This document shows, one piece after another, positions 11,601-26,600 of a stretch of DNA of 64,000 nt. The stretch is from Kingdonia uniflora (Eukaryota; Streptophyta; Magnoliopsida; Ranunculales; Circaeasteraceae). Every line of letters begins with the position of its first letter. Position 1 is the stretch's first letter. The DNA is taken from positions 3,038,001 through 3,102,000 of the forward strand of contig JACGCM010001166.1 of NCBI GenBank assembly GCA_014058105.1, in the 5' to 3' direction. The position numbers and the translations under genes were made by a program. A model generated the notes under the pieces. The model ran no database searches. It was given only the letters and a program-made list of their open reading frames with translations, and had not been told where the DNA came from.

Positions 11601-14600
11601 GCAATAGGAAAGTGACAAGCATCACTGAAATTGGCGCGTCTGGAGCAAACACTATCTGGCAGAACCCTTCCGTACACAGTCGAAACGGAAATATGCAACA
11701 ACCCTTCCGGAACATAATTGAATCACATATACTCAAGATTGTGTCATACAAACTACTTAGACTGAAATATTCATGATTTGGGAATCCCCGACTCTCAGCA
11801 GAAACAAAGGTTATCCCTGAAGATTGTCCGCCATCTCCAACAGGAATTCTACTTGATATCTTAGCAGCAACATTGTCGCAAAATTTGACAGTTCACGTCC
11901 AAAATAATTTTCAAGGCCACTAGGGAGCGTATAATTTTCTTTTACTTGGATGACAATCTCCAAAAAGTATTCTCAACTTGAAGACTTGAATAGCATAAGC
12001 TGAAGATGTAACCTTGTCTACCCTTGCTTAAAAGATTCATAAAGAGCTTCCACAGATGCCACCCACTCATGTTAATAATAAGGCATAACTGATGATGGCT
12101 ATGGATCATTTTATACAAAGATTATGAGAGATATGAGTGAGTGACAGATTCTTACAGAGAGGATTCATCATGGTGGCCTAGTCGACAATAATCCCCAGAT
12201 GTGCAAACCCCGTCCTTAAAAGTGGTGGAAATGCTTTTCTCTTAAAATGATTTATCAGACTCGCATATTTCATCATAGCATGGCAATCTCCACATACTCC
12301 GAAAATTTTCACAATCCTAATGGCTGAGCCACTGGCAGTGCTTATGAGCCCAAAAACAAGGGCCAACTTTTCACTATGACTTCCCAATGAGTCATCCTTC
12401 TCTTCTTCCTCAATATTATGAAGTGCCCAATCCGTCTCAGGCGTAAATTATTTTGCCTTTGAAATTGCCATTAGTTTCTCCACTGTATATATCTTCATTT
12501 CGCTTATGGGACCTGTCACCTGCTACAATGCTCAATGTAACTCCAACTTGGCCTTCCACCTCAATGTAACTCCGACCTGGAGGCTTCTTCACACTTCTAT
12601 TTTTCATGGTGACTCTTACTTTCTCTACAACGCTCCATCTTCCAACTCCAGTATAGATGTAGGACAAGAAACATAATCCCAGGATGTTTAGATTCGAGTT
12701 CTAGAAGCCTCTTTGATGCTAACTGTGCCATCTTGATTTTTTTGTGGGCCGATGCACAAAAAAGGCTCCCCATACTACAAAATCAGGCTCAATAGGCATG
12801 CTCTGAATAAAACTTGTAGTTTCTTCCCAATGACCAGCATGACTAAATAGATCCACCATGCATGTGTAGTGGTTTCATTGTCGGCTCTAACTTGTGATCA
12901 AGCCTCATGCTGTTAAAGCGACTAAGTCTCTCAGCCACCAGCCCGGAGTGTGAGCATGCAGTTAAAATTGCCAGAAAAACAACTTCATCCGGATTAGTTC
13001 ATGCTGATCATTAACAAACACTTCATTGTCATACCATGTCCATCTATTCTTTGAAAAAAACTGATGTCTATCGATGACTTATTAAAGACAACCTCCTCTA
13101 GTTTCGGCTCGCTTTTCTGAAACCCCCTCGCCTCATCTCATGATAAAAGATATGCTACCTTTCATAAACAAAGGAAGGAAGGACGTGAGGTTATCTCCCT
13201 AAGTTTGGGGATTCTTTAAAATTACGCCTGAAATTTGCATACCATAAAGCACTGAAGGGTTTGTCTAGAGCACCCATGCATAGCCCAGCCGGATATCATA
13301 ACACTCCAAATAAGAACATCCTTCTCTTTCATCCCTTCGAAAACATGACTCGTAGTTTTTACGTCCCCACGTTTCGCGTACATATCGACCAATATATTAA
13401 CCTTAAACCCATTTAAGGAAAATATAATCATGAATTCAAACTTCAGACTCTAGCGCACCAATCCTTGCACAAGCTGATAATGTAGAGACAATAGTAAGGC
13501 CATTAGACCGCACACTCTCCTCCAACAGCAAACTAACATGCCCAATGACTGTTCAAACTCCTCATTTGCAAAAAAAGAGCCGAAACCATGGTTGACAAAG
13601 ACACAATATTTTTATCCCCCATTCGATCAAAAAGCGAACTCGCCCGCTTCAACTCCCCTTTCTAAGAAATCCATTAATCAAACAATTCCACAAACCAATA
13701 TTCCTCTCCGGCATTGCCTCAAATAACTCATTAGTCTTCTCTAAGTCTCCAACTTTTACAACACAGCAACACCCTTTAATCAGAACATTCCATAACAAAA
13801 TACTCCCAACCTTATTTTTCTTCGACGTTGGATCAAACAATGATAACCCACTCCTTAAGAACCCAAAACAAACAAATCCAACCCAAGACCAACTTTACAG
13901 ACTTCCGCATGAAGGGTCTCCCCCAACTTCACCCCCAACAACGACACAACCAATTTCAATACAAACGGGTACATGAAACAGTCCGGTTCAATACTAGACC
14001 ATTTCAAAAAGTCACAAAATGTAAAACTATGCTCTTAACTGGGAGTGTATGAGAGATCAAAATGGTTTTATTTTCAAAGGGTCTCTCAAGCTTTCATCCT
14101 TTGAGGAAGCGAATATTTCTTAAAAGCTCCTTTCGGCTTATTAACTGGATCCACCGCCAATCTGTGGAAATTTAGGAAGAGCGTAGTGCAGTCTTTGACA
14201 TGTTACCTACGATAACCTGCTATGATGCTTAAACGGTTCGTCCGAAAGAGGGTTTTTTCTTCAAAGTACACCGTGCTGCATAAAGCCGCTATCATGGACA
14301 GGCAACAAGTAAAAATCTCAAAGTGTATCAGTCCCAATCTTGATAAAATGACAAGATCTTTTTCAGTACGGAGAAACAATAGAGGGAACTTCACCCACGT
14401 GATGCCTTGTATTAACATTCCTTGTTTCATTTATAACTCGTAGCAACAACGTGAACTCTTCTTTTTGCTAAACTCTTTGGAAGCTATCATCTACAGCTGG
14501 AAGGAGTTCCTCCTCTTCTTCAACAGTAAAGAAGTCATGCAACAAGTAAATTCCTGGAGATCGCAACTCTGGAACAGTACGCTGGCATCGTGTCTGACGA

Positions 14601-17600
14601 ATTGAATAAGGTATGTGAAACATATGATCTCCAAGAGGAGGGCAGGGTTACTAGCCCCTAGGACAAATGAATCATTCCTTGAACCATTTTTAGTGGTCAC
14701 CTACTGAGTTTTCAAACCATAAACATTTTGTGATTTCAGGAAAAGTTGAGAACTGAGACCCCCAATTAGCTGTCATTCCGTTAAAGATAAAAGTAAACCC
14801 GCCATTCCTACCAAGTGCTCACAAGCTATTTCAGAGCTGAATACAATTAACCCAGAATAGGAGTATGATACTCAAACTCATGTTCCATTTGTGACTTTTT
14901 TGCAATTGGACCAGCAAACAACAGAACCCACCTAAGGGGCATGTATGCAGGAGTCGTTTGTCACTGTAGATCCAGATAATCATGTCTCACCTTGGTATGC
15001 TCAATAGCACAATAAGAGAATAATGTAAGTTAAGAGTTACTTCCATGCAAAGTTAAACAAAATCTTCTTCCAAAAAGAACTTCTGCTTGAGTTTGAAAGG
15101 CACCCTGGAATTCACCATTCTACACCTCGTGTTTAGCTAAAGGCCATCAGCACATTCTATGGGTAGTATGAAGCACAAAACTTTTCAAATATTCTAGAGC
15201 CCACCACACATAAACTGAAAGGAGTGACAGTCTTTCTTGCATTAGTATAGTTAGAAGATATAATTGTTTCATTTATATTGCGGAGAAGTTATTTGACGGC
15301 ATATGAAGTTTCATATCATTAATAGGTGAAATTACACATACCACCTTCGAGGTCCATTTTTAACTTATTGAATGTAAAGTTTTCATACCTTCAATAGAAA
15401 AAAAATCATTTATTCGGTCCAAGCTATAATTTATTAGATGCTCGGGTGTAGATTATCTGACATCTGGAGTTTGGCCTATACTTACTGTGTTACTATCACT
15501 CACCCTAGTAAATGGGCATCTCACACCATTTTACATATACGGTGTATTTTATACAGATCATGCTGAAAATTAGAATAAAATCATCCTAGAAGGGAGGGAG
15601 CTCCATGTAACAACACAAATACTTGCTAATTAAACAAAATATGCCTACAGTTTTAAAAAAGAGGAGAAGATAAAAATAAGCAAACTCCATAAGCACAATT
15701 GAGCAAAACTTGTTCAATCCTTGAGCTGGCGTGGTTTTACATTTTCTGTTTTGTGTTTACAAGTTTAGGCATGTTTTGCATATTTATCAAGTATACTGTG
15801 CTAAATGGAGCTCACTCCCTTTTAGAACCATTTATTTTTAACTTTCATCAAAATTTTATAAAGTACATCTAGGTCTACAGGGTAAAATTATATCAGATGC
15901 ATCTATTAATAAAGCTAAAACTCAAATTTTCAGATGACCTGTATGCATGTATCTAATACATGACAGCTTGGACATATGATAAAGTGAGATTAAAGCAATG
16001 AGAAACAGTCCATTTGTTAAGTAAAAAACATTCCATGAATGTGATGTGCATATATTTAATAAGGAATTTTATCTTTCTTTTTTTATAAGTGTAAACTTTA
16101 TTGATAAACAGGCACCAAAGGCCAACGAACTACAAACACGGACTCACACCCCGCTTCACTCCTACAAGAACGACTGAAGCCACAAAAGCAAAAAATAAAT
16201 AAAAAAAATGCCATGGAACCCGAGATCACACCCTCATATATATGTCGCAGCTTTACATCACCAATAAACGAAAGATTTAATTGATAGAATGACAAACTCT
16301 CGCGTCTTCTCCTTTCCTTCCTAGCATTACGTTCAAGCCAAATCGCTCACATCACAGCAAAGGAAAGAAATCGCCACCTCATGCTTCCTTTACCGACAAG
16401 ATTTCTCATGTTCAAATTCGTAAAAGATCCTTAACATTCCTAAATTGAGACCATGGAATGCCCGCCTCAGTAACCAAATCAATTCAAATACTCTATGCAA
16501 ACACACAACATAGGAAAAGATGATTAATGGACTCCCCGTCACTTTTACACAAAACAAAAATTGACCATGATGACTTTACATTTTTTATGGTTGTCAATAA
16601 TAAGTCTTATTTAGGAATTAGGTCCAAGCAAAGAAAGCAACCTTAGACGGGAGTTTAGTTGTCCAAATTTTCTTTGTGGGGAAGTATATATAATTCAAAT
16701 GGGAAGGATTAGACAAGGCCTTGTAAAAAGACTTAACAGAGAACATGGCGTTAGCACAATCTACCCAGATCCTCCTATCATCTTCCCCTGGATGCTGATG
16801 GAACGTAGACAATTTTTTCCAAAAGAGAAACTACACGATCCAATTCCCGCTCATTCAAGTTACGACGTAAACCAAGATTCCAAGAAACTCTGGTGTTATC
16901 CATAAGTCAACACATCTTGGATTGTATACTTGTGGTTATCTGATAAGGAAAACAACAAAGGATACATAAGTCGCGACTCTCATTTGTAATAAAAGAAACG
17001 TACCACCTTTCCAATCTCAATAAAAGTAAGAAATCTTGTTCCTTGAGTTTATCCTTTGTAAGTTCCAGAATAATGTCAATATTTTAATAGATGGTATCCA
17101 AGAAGTGTGGGCTTTTACAAAACACAAGATACCAAGTGGAGTGCTTGAGTACCTGCAAGACTGGAGTAGAAAAGCATTTTCCCTGAAAAAGAAGTTTCTG
17201 AAAATGTATGTCCAACTTCTATTTTTTGTTTAGGGTAAAGTTGGAGTTAGGTAACTGCTGTTTATAAAAGAAGAAAAAGGAAATACATCCTAGACTATTT
17301 ACAACCCTTAGCATCTCCTTTCACAATTTTTCTGAAGAGCATCAGGAAAGGGGAGAAAAAGGGGAAAATACAATAAATGCATAAGAATGATGGGAAGCTA
17401 CAAAGTACGCTGATTTGTTTCCTTGTCTCCAAGAATAGGAGAAAATAACTCTATCTAGATTAGCAGCAATATTGAATCTCTCTCACAATATGAATCCCCT
17501 TCCAAGAAGACAGAGTTTTGTGGTTCAGTATGTTGACTGCATATAGATAATCAGAGATAATCTCAAGACTGTTTATATGGTAATCTTTTTTTAGGAGGTT

Positions 17601-20600
17601 ATATGGTAATCTTTGGCTATTCTTAGACCATAGAGAATGGCCTTCAATTAAATAACTCCTATAACGATAGTAGATAACAAGGCTCCTTTACACTTGCATT
17701 TATTCTATCCACCATAACCAAAGACATTAAGCTTTTGTACTTCCCAATTGTTGGTCCCGGTGCGAAAAAAGGACTTGAGAAACCGACCAGGCATCTTGAC
17801 CCTTGTTCCATCGACCTATCACCAAAGACCTAAAACTCTGTACTTTTCTAATTGTTGGCTCAGATGAGAAAAAGGACAAGAAAAAACGACTTTGAATGAC
17901 ACACCATGTGGTACTAGATGCCAAAAGTTAAATACAAGGTCTTTAAATCAAATAAATGGTCTCACATGGTTTCCTACATTGAAATTTGCCAAGCCATTAC
18001 AAACTAGAGTAGAGATCGGAAATGCAATCTAATAAACTCACCTAATAACTACTCTCAAAGTTAAGAAGAAGAAAGTAAAGAAAATACTATATATATGTAG
18101 ACATACTCTGTACTACAACTTAGTGAAATTATCTCATCTCTCCTACTCTCTAGTTCACTTCTCTCTCAAGTAAGTAGGTTTGTAATACGTTATCGGCATG
18201 AAGATCTACCACACGAATTAAACCTTCAAGAAAGATCAAAGGAATTACTACAAGTTTTCAAAAGAGAATAAAAAGGGATCAAAAGCCTCTACAATTTTAC
18301 AATTTTAGTGAACCGTCTACTTCAGTCAAGGTAATTGTAATCTTTTTAAGTCGATTTAGCCGTGTTTAAGGCTATTACATATGATGGATCCGATTTAATC
18401 AAATAGTTCATGGAGTATTTAATGCAAATTTGGTTAAATGATAATTCTAGCCTTATTTGTTACTTGGTCTTGTTAGTAAGTTTTTCAAATGTAAAATTAG
18501 GATTTTATTTTTTAGGAAAAATTAGAGTTTTTAAAGTTGTTTTTTTGTGAACAAAGATGGGGCTTATGTTTGTTTAGGTGATCATAATTATCTTCCGATG
18601 TTTTTCCCGAAATTAATTAATTTCCCAATTAATAATAATCTCGGAAGGAGATTTTGCTTTACAATATTACTATCGCTTTAATTTTGAATATTTCCTTACA
18701 AAAAATTTCATAAATATATTTTATGTAATATTTTCTATTTTATTTTCTAATAAAATATCTTAGTTTGCATTAAATAATTTAGTTATATCTTAAAAAAAAT
18801 TGTAATAAATTAGGATTATCTATGTTAAACCAACCCCTCAATAATAGAGATTTCCATATATTATAGGAGTTTTTAAAGTATAAACTCTACAAATTTCGGG
18901 CTTGTGGAGAACTAGTCTTTAAAAAAGAGTAGGTCTCCACAAGCTCAAAAATTGTAAAGTTCCTACTTTACTCCGATAATATAAAGGAATCTCTTTTATT
19001 AAAGGTTGGTTTAATATAAATAATTTATTATACATTAGAGAACGGTGTTTTTCATATAGACAAGTTTGCCATTGTCCCAAAGATAAAAAGGAGCTGAGAT
19101 CTAATGTTCTTTTGTAGAAATTGGATAAAAAGAGCAAGATCGACGGACAATATCTATTTAACTCTTGGTAGGGCTAAACATACGAAGGGTAATTTAGATA
19201 AAACAAAGCACAATGGGTACTTTAGTCTTAAACTGCACTAGCTAATAACTCCATCCCGACTTTCATCTTGGTAGAGTTCATAATAATACCCTGAGTATTC
19301 AACAACTTGCTAACATTGGATTACTTGCTAACATCGGATTATTGCGTATTGTATTGAAGGTCAACACAAAACATTAAAACCAAACCCAAGCAAGTTCCTC
19401 TCTCTCCCTCTCTCTTTCACTTACCCACGATTTTTCTCCCCATATTTGCTTTGATTACGATTATATATCGTGGGTTTCAGTTTTGATTCGCTCTCCGTGG
19501 TTAGGTTTGATTTCGAGGGTTTCAATTTAGAGATTTTGGGTTCCTATCATGAATCAATCTCTTTAATTTAGGGTTTTGTATTCATTACAGGCTGCAATTT
19601 CGGATGTTGTCGATCATCGGGTTAAACCCTTAGGGCTGAATCAAAATTCTGATTTGGTCTTCAAGGGTTTTTAATTAGAGTTTCAATGGTTTTAGTTGGG
19701 GTTTGATTATCTTTAAGGCGATCCCTTTTCAAACTGATGTTCTTTCTAATGTGGGTACGTATCAAGGTCTATATATTGTTGTTCTTTCTAATGTGGGTAA
19801 TGAAGGTCTATATATGAGGTTTAGAACTATTCGGGTTACTCTGATTTAGGGGTTTTAGACGGCGACGAAGATTTTATGATTGGTTTCAGATATTGATTTA
19901 TTATCATTTCAATTGAACTATCCAACAGCTTCAAGTGATTGAACTCTTGAGTCATGGGGTTTTTGTTTGAAATCTTAGGTTTCACGGGTTCGAATTTGAT
20001 TTGATTTGAGATTTGAATGTTAGGGTTTCGATTGTAGTGAGTTGTAGGTTCAGTTATGAGATTTAAGGCAATTTTGAGGGTAGATTCTAAAAGTTTGTTG
20101 TGAAATCACATTAGATTTGGATAATGGGTTTGGTTTCAGCAAAGTTTCTCTCTTTGACAATAATGGGTTTTGGTTGGAGCTTGAAATATGTTTTGGTTGG
20201 ATACTTCTATGGTGCTTTCGTGGGTGATTATTGATAGATATGTTTGTAGTTGTTGGTGGGGTTTTGATTGATTTAACTGTGGTATGTGAGGATGCATGCA
20301 CCTACCAAGGTTCATGTTCTCAAGATTTTTGAGTATAATATTCGTGGTTAACTTTTCAATTTTGCAATGTTCTGCTATAAATCAGGTATCATTTCCTTTG
20401 TTAATTAAATAAGGTTTTCCTTCATATTGTTATTATTAGCATGCTTTTGAAATGTATCACTTCATTTGCATTTCTATTCATCCTTTTTCATATCGTTCTA
20501 CATGTTATGTTTTAGAGTACTCTCTAAAAATGATTATTGTGTTAGCATATTACACTCATTATGGGATGTTATGTGATTATGGCATTAACATTTATTCACA

Positions 20601-23600
20601 ATTATGGGATACTATGTATGTCTTGCTACCGATGATTATGTCGACGAGCCTTCGGCGCTACAAAAATGTTCATTAACGCACCTTTGGCACTATAAATTTA
20701 CATTATCGAGCATCCCATAACACCCGTGGCCACCGAGGTTGACAACAAAAAGCTCCCTCAAGGGGCTAAGCCGTGATCCACATCTTTCCATCGTCTCTGT
20801 CACTCTACAAACTGTGTTTTCATTTACTTTTAGTTATTAAAGGGATGAAGAGAGATAAACGAGATTTGGATTGCGGACCTAACTATTGTAAATCTAGATT
20901 TTTAAAACGATGAACGCCATTCTACTTTCATTGGAAATTAGCTCTTAACTTTAGTAGACCGTCAAAACAAGATATACTTGCTTGCTACAATTGCTTTAGC
21001 TCTCATAGTATGGGCATTTTCTTTTCTTTTACATTGTCTCAAATGCTTAGAATATTTTGATCATGTCAGAAGTCTTTTGATACATATTAATAGATTGTTC
21101 AGTCTGCTAGGTTTTTTCTCATATAAACTACTAGCATGTACACCTTCATAGTTTATGTTGTCGTGGTCTTTTGTCGGGTTTTTTAAAAATTTTGTTCTCG
21201 ATACATTTTTTTGAAGTTATAATTTTTTGGTTACTAAACCAAGGTTATTGAAGGATTTTTGTTCTTGATTCTCTCTTTCATTGTTTTGTACTCTGATTGT
21301 CTTCTTACACTTTTACATTTATAAATATCTCCTTACCTAAAGTCAAGGGCGATGCCTACGAATTTTTCCACAAGTATGGTTGAGCACACTCTAAAATTCT
21401 AAATGCTGAATATGTTGCTTCATTTCAGGTTTTAGGGGAGCATGTGGGTACTATGAAAAATCTTAACTCAAGCAAATAATGGAAGAAAAATGCTAGAGGG
21501 GAATTACAAAAAGGTTAAAGCTCTTCTTATTTATGAGAAAGACACAACTACAAGAAGGCGCCACTGACTTTCGTTAACCATAATTTGTGGGAACTTATTG
21601 TGAGCCCCTCATGCTTACCGCTCATGTAATACTTCAAATCAATGCTTTGAGCATTCAAAAAATTGTCAGTTCTTAATTTTATCTTCAGCTACTAATCTCT
21701 GAAGTGGACGTACTTAGTTGGTGTAATTTGAATGTATATTAGTATATTACTTTTCTAGGTATTCCCAAAAGCCTTCAATTATCTACTTCTTTTTCTGCTT
21801 TAGGATGTGTTTTGTAAGAATGATTTTCATAGTTATTCAAGGGGATTTGAAGAAGAATAGTCACATATTAACCAAAAAATTTGGTAACAAGGTTGCAAAC
21901 TTAACAGAACAGGTTTATAGGCTTATTTGGATTGCAAATGTTGTAATGTACGAACTCATTATTTATAGTGACGAAGGCGCGTCAACGTAATCATCATGGC
22001 AAGCCACGGGTAGTACTAGTACTAATTTATCACACAAAAAAATTAAGATGTAACTACATTACTTAATATAAACAATAATATTTTATTAAAATTAAAATAG
22101 AAAATATTACGTTAAATATATCTATGAAAAAATTGCTTAATAAAATATTTAAATATAAGGCGATAATAATAATCTAAAGCATAATCGTTTTCTACAATTA
22201 TTTTTAATTGAAAAATTAAAACAATTTCAGGATAAACCTCTTAAGATAATTATGATTATCTAAACAAATATAAAGTCTACAAAAAAAAAACCTTAAAACC
22301 CTAAACTGTTTTTCAAAAACTTATTAATAAGATCAGATAATAATAATGACTAGTATTTTCACCTAACCGAATCCACATTAAGAAACTCTGGGACCTATTG
22401 AATAAGATCGGATCCATCGTATGTAATAGCCTAAAACATGCTTAATCAACCAAAAAAGAATGGAATTACCTTCTCCAAAGAAGATAGATCAACTAATCAA
22501 CTAGATACATCCCTTTTTTACTTGAAAACTTACTATAATTCCTTGAACACAGTTCCTTTGATCTTCCGTGAAGGCCTAACTCGTGGTGAAAACTACGTGG
22601 TTATAATGTGATATAAATTGCTTGCTTGAGCGAGAAGTGAACAAGAGAAGCAGGAGATGAGAGATAACTTCATTAAATTATTGAATAAGGTATTATTCCA
22701 TACTAATTCCTAGTTGGACTAGGAGTGGACTTGGGCGGTGGAGCCCAAACCCTAACTCGTGGAGGCCCACCCACAGTTTATAACACTCCTATACCGCTCT
22801 CCAAATGAAAGCAAGAAACTCATAGGTCCTGAAGTGTACTTGGAAATAATTGGTGTTACCCGATATATCTTTTGCAGTAAACTAGCTAGCCAGACACAAC
22901 TCGATTCACATTGGTATGGTATTAAGGATATTATAAGATACTTGTGTGGTCCTCGATACTTGGCTTTTCTACTCATAATGCAGAAGGCAAACAGGCTACA
23001 CCTTCACTTATGGGAATACGATTATATCCTGGCGTTCAGTGAAGCATATATTTGCAACATCTTCAAATCATTCAGAGATGCTAGCGTTACACGAAGCGGG
23101 CAGAGAAAGTATTTGGCTGAGATCAATTGCAAATCACATAAATAGTACTTGGGGATTACACTATCTCAGCACTTCTCCAACGGTCATGTTTGACGACAAT
23201 GCAGTATGCATAAATCAACTCAAGAATGGGTTCATCAAAGATGACAAAACCAAACACGTCTCTCAAAAGCTTCTCCATACTCTTCTTCTTAAGCCAGGTT
23301 TTGCCCAAGGATTTCACTGGAAAGGTTAAAACGAGGCAATCATCTCAGTGCGGTGGTTACCCAAAGCTGGGACTATTATAAACAGTGGGTGGGCCCTCAC
23401 GAGTTCGGGTTTGGGCTCAACCACCCAAGCCCACCCCTGGTCCAACTAGGGTTTTTTTAAGACATACTATATGTATGTGAATGAACCAAAGTCACTAGTA
23501 GAGCACCAAAGTAACTCGATCTTCCAAAGGAATGTGTTGACTTTTGAGGCTTTTCCAAGGAGGTAGGAGTCAATCGTGCCTGTTTGGAATATGTTGGGTT

Positions 23601-26600
23601 CTTCTGAAGTAACACAGTTGTAGGAAGTTTGACGTCGTGCAGGTATTCATGAGATCAACCTCACAAGGGTGGTTTATGTATTCTAGTGAGAGTAGTTCTT
23701 TATGGAGATAAATACTTATTTAAGACCTTATTTGTGAACGAGATTCAATTATCCAAGACATATCTCTTTTCTCTTAAGAATAATGGAGCCAGAGAGTACA
23801 GAGTGATGGAGCTTGTGTTTACGGTCGAAAAGTACTCGTGTATGCTGAAAAGATAGTTGAAGAGGATGTGGCTAAAAGCATGTGTTAAGCATATTGGTAT
23901 GGAGTGATGCTCTAGGAGGACCAAGGTCTTTAATGTTCTTTTCATTAGGGAGAAGAGAAAGGGTGGTGCAAGTTCTATTATTCTAACAATAAGAAAATGC
24001 AAAAGATTTCCAAGACTTCAGAGAATTTGGAAAGAACTGGAAGCCCAAACTTTATAGCTCGTCAAACTCGGAAATTGACAACCAGGTCTACAAAGATAAA
24101 GGCCACATATGGCTTAGCAGATAATTTGTGGTAACTTTAAGAGGAAAAATAGCATTGAAATTGATGTCAAATCAATGGCTTTCATTTATTTAGCCTAGAA
24201 CTAAATTAAAATTCTCTAAAAGAAGTCTACCAAAGTTCAACTTTCTGAAATCCCAAAAGATTAGAACCGGAGCAATCTTCTTATTGATATCCTGTAGGAT
24301 AACTCAAATCCAAAATGCACAATAATATTTTGCTTTAGGTATGAATAGGGTTTTCTCATAAAGATAAGCTAAAAGCAACTCATTATCTGCCCAGTCATAA
24401 AGGGCCAAAGATGGTGTACCGTGTACATAAGAAATTTAAAAAACTTGCAGGTATATCAAAATATGTGTATCAATGCAGTTACTAACCAACAATGAAAAGA
24501 GAAATAGCAATTCAAATCACTCAGGCAAAAGAAATCCGCACATACCAGACAAAGTGGCTTTTTGATTTGAATATTACAGGCGAGGTGATTCCCACCAGCA
24601 GCAATCAGAATGGTATCCCCAGGCCTATAGATCTTAATTAATTAAGTTAGTTATGTTAAAAGGAAAAAGGATAAGGAGAAAAGAAAAGGCTTGATTAATT
24701 CTACATAAAAAAAAATCAAAACGGACTAAAGAATCATAAAGTTACGAACCTCGCAGAAGAAATAGCGGTTTCAATGTCTGCAAATACTCCAGTCTCAGAT
24801 GAATCTTTGATAGATCTTTCCACACGCAACCATAGGCGAGGATGGCACGCCAGATAACACCATCTGTGGCAAACGAGTGCGGTGTTATAACGATCTGCAA
24901 CTAAGTGAAAATTTGATAAAAGAGAATGAACAATATTGATAGTATTACTTAATATGCATCTCAGTAACAATGCAGCGGTTAAATCAATTAAGACTCCGGA
25001 ATATGAACTCAAAAAATCACAATAAGCATGAAATCTATTTTACCTACAACTGTTGACTACTACAACGCCCATACCTCTAGAGTGGATCCACTTTTCTTAA
25101 CTGCCAATACTCCATTATTTATGGTACATTATTATGCTTAGGTGTGTTTTTAAGACGATGAAAATATTGATTGATTAACCCAAAGAAGCTTTTAAAGTTG
25201 AAAAGCATACAACCTGAAAGCAAAGGAAAACATACATACAAAAAAGGATATGAATTATCATACCATTACATCAAATCTAAGAGATTCGCAGTCCACCATC
25301 TCACCTCCATGTCTTCAAACATCACTCCCTCATGACTTTGGAGGAAGAAAACCATTACAAAATAACTACATATATGGTCCAAGACGACCAATTTTATAGT
25401 CTTGGCCTTCCTCTCAAAGTGTCTATCATTCTTCTCCTCCAATAACACTAATTCAGTTGCCTGAGTAAGATTCCCAAGGGTCTTGCCCATATTTCTAGCA
25501 AACTCCTTGCACTGCAAGGAGTTAATAAAGCCATTAAGAAAGACCCGACGTCACCCAAACCACTCCAATATGTTAAGGAAGTGTTCCACATCACGATAGC
25601 TACAGACATCAGCGCAATATATGATTATTATACCATCCGTGGTTCCACAAGGTAAGACCCTAAACGTCAATATCTCAAGCCACTATCCAGAAGAAAACGA
25701 TCACTTTAGATGAAAGGTTTAATTAGGTTGTGAGGTTGTCGCCTTAATAAACTTCATTAAGAGGTATGAGGCCTGCCTCAGTTTCGCCCAAATGCTTCTT
25801 TATCAAACGTGGATGGAATCTCCTTTCTCCACATCATACAACTTGGAAAGTCCACAAATCAATACCATTTCTTTGTTATTTATCTTCCCCCCAACTTCTC
25901 CACATTGATCTAATCGTGAACTTTTCAATTTTCATTCCACTTCCACTTCCATGTATATTTACTCTACAGCACTGGAAGCGCTATAACCTTTTCAATCATG
26001 GCACCAAGACCCATATCCATCTAGTTTGTAATAATCATATTTTTCTTTTAACTTTATAAGTACAAACGGAGGACCTTCGACGCTATGTATAGTATTGTTG
26101 CTACAGAAACCACAGAGGAGAAGATTGGCGGCCAAGGGGCCTCAGAACATATTATTGAGTGGCAAAAACTGGTTTGTTAGACAAGACTAAGCGGAATGAG
26201 AAAGAGAATATTGATGGAATATCGATGCACGAGATGGTAAGGCATATTACTATTAGGGTTAGAAAGAATTCTACAAGGGTTATCAAATAGGAGAGATGCC
26301 TTGGAGCCAAAAGTCTCGGAAGGAATACGATCAAAGACAAACATTATTCCCTAAGAAAGCAAGGAAAGTATACATTTTTTTGGTAAGGTGGATCATGATT
26401 GGTAGTTTTAGATGATGATGATGAAGAGAATATCATGAAGCCCTTACCGAAGTCAAGTCTGAAGGTGAGGATAAGAAGAGAATAGGTAAAAAAGGAAGGC
26501 AGAAAAGGCAAGGGAAACAAACTCTTCACAAATTTAAGGAAAACATAAAATTTTGACATGTGATAAAAGAAAGGGGCTAAATTTTATTAAGAAGATGTAT

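Noticed and set aside
13828..14052. Plus-strand frame of 74 codons
   Set aside because: It overlaps the PPR repeats on the other strand and shows no motif; it is a shadow frame.
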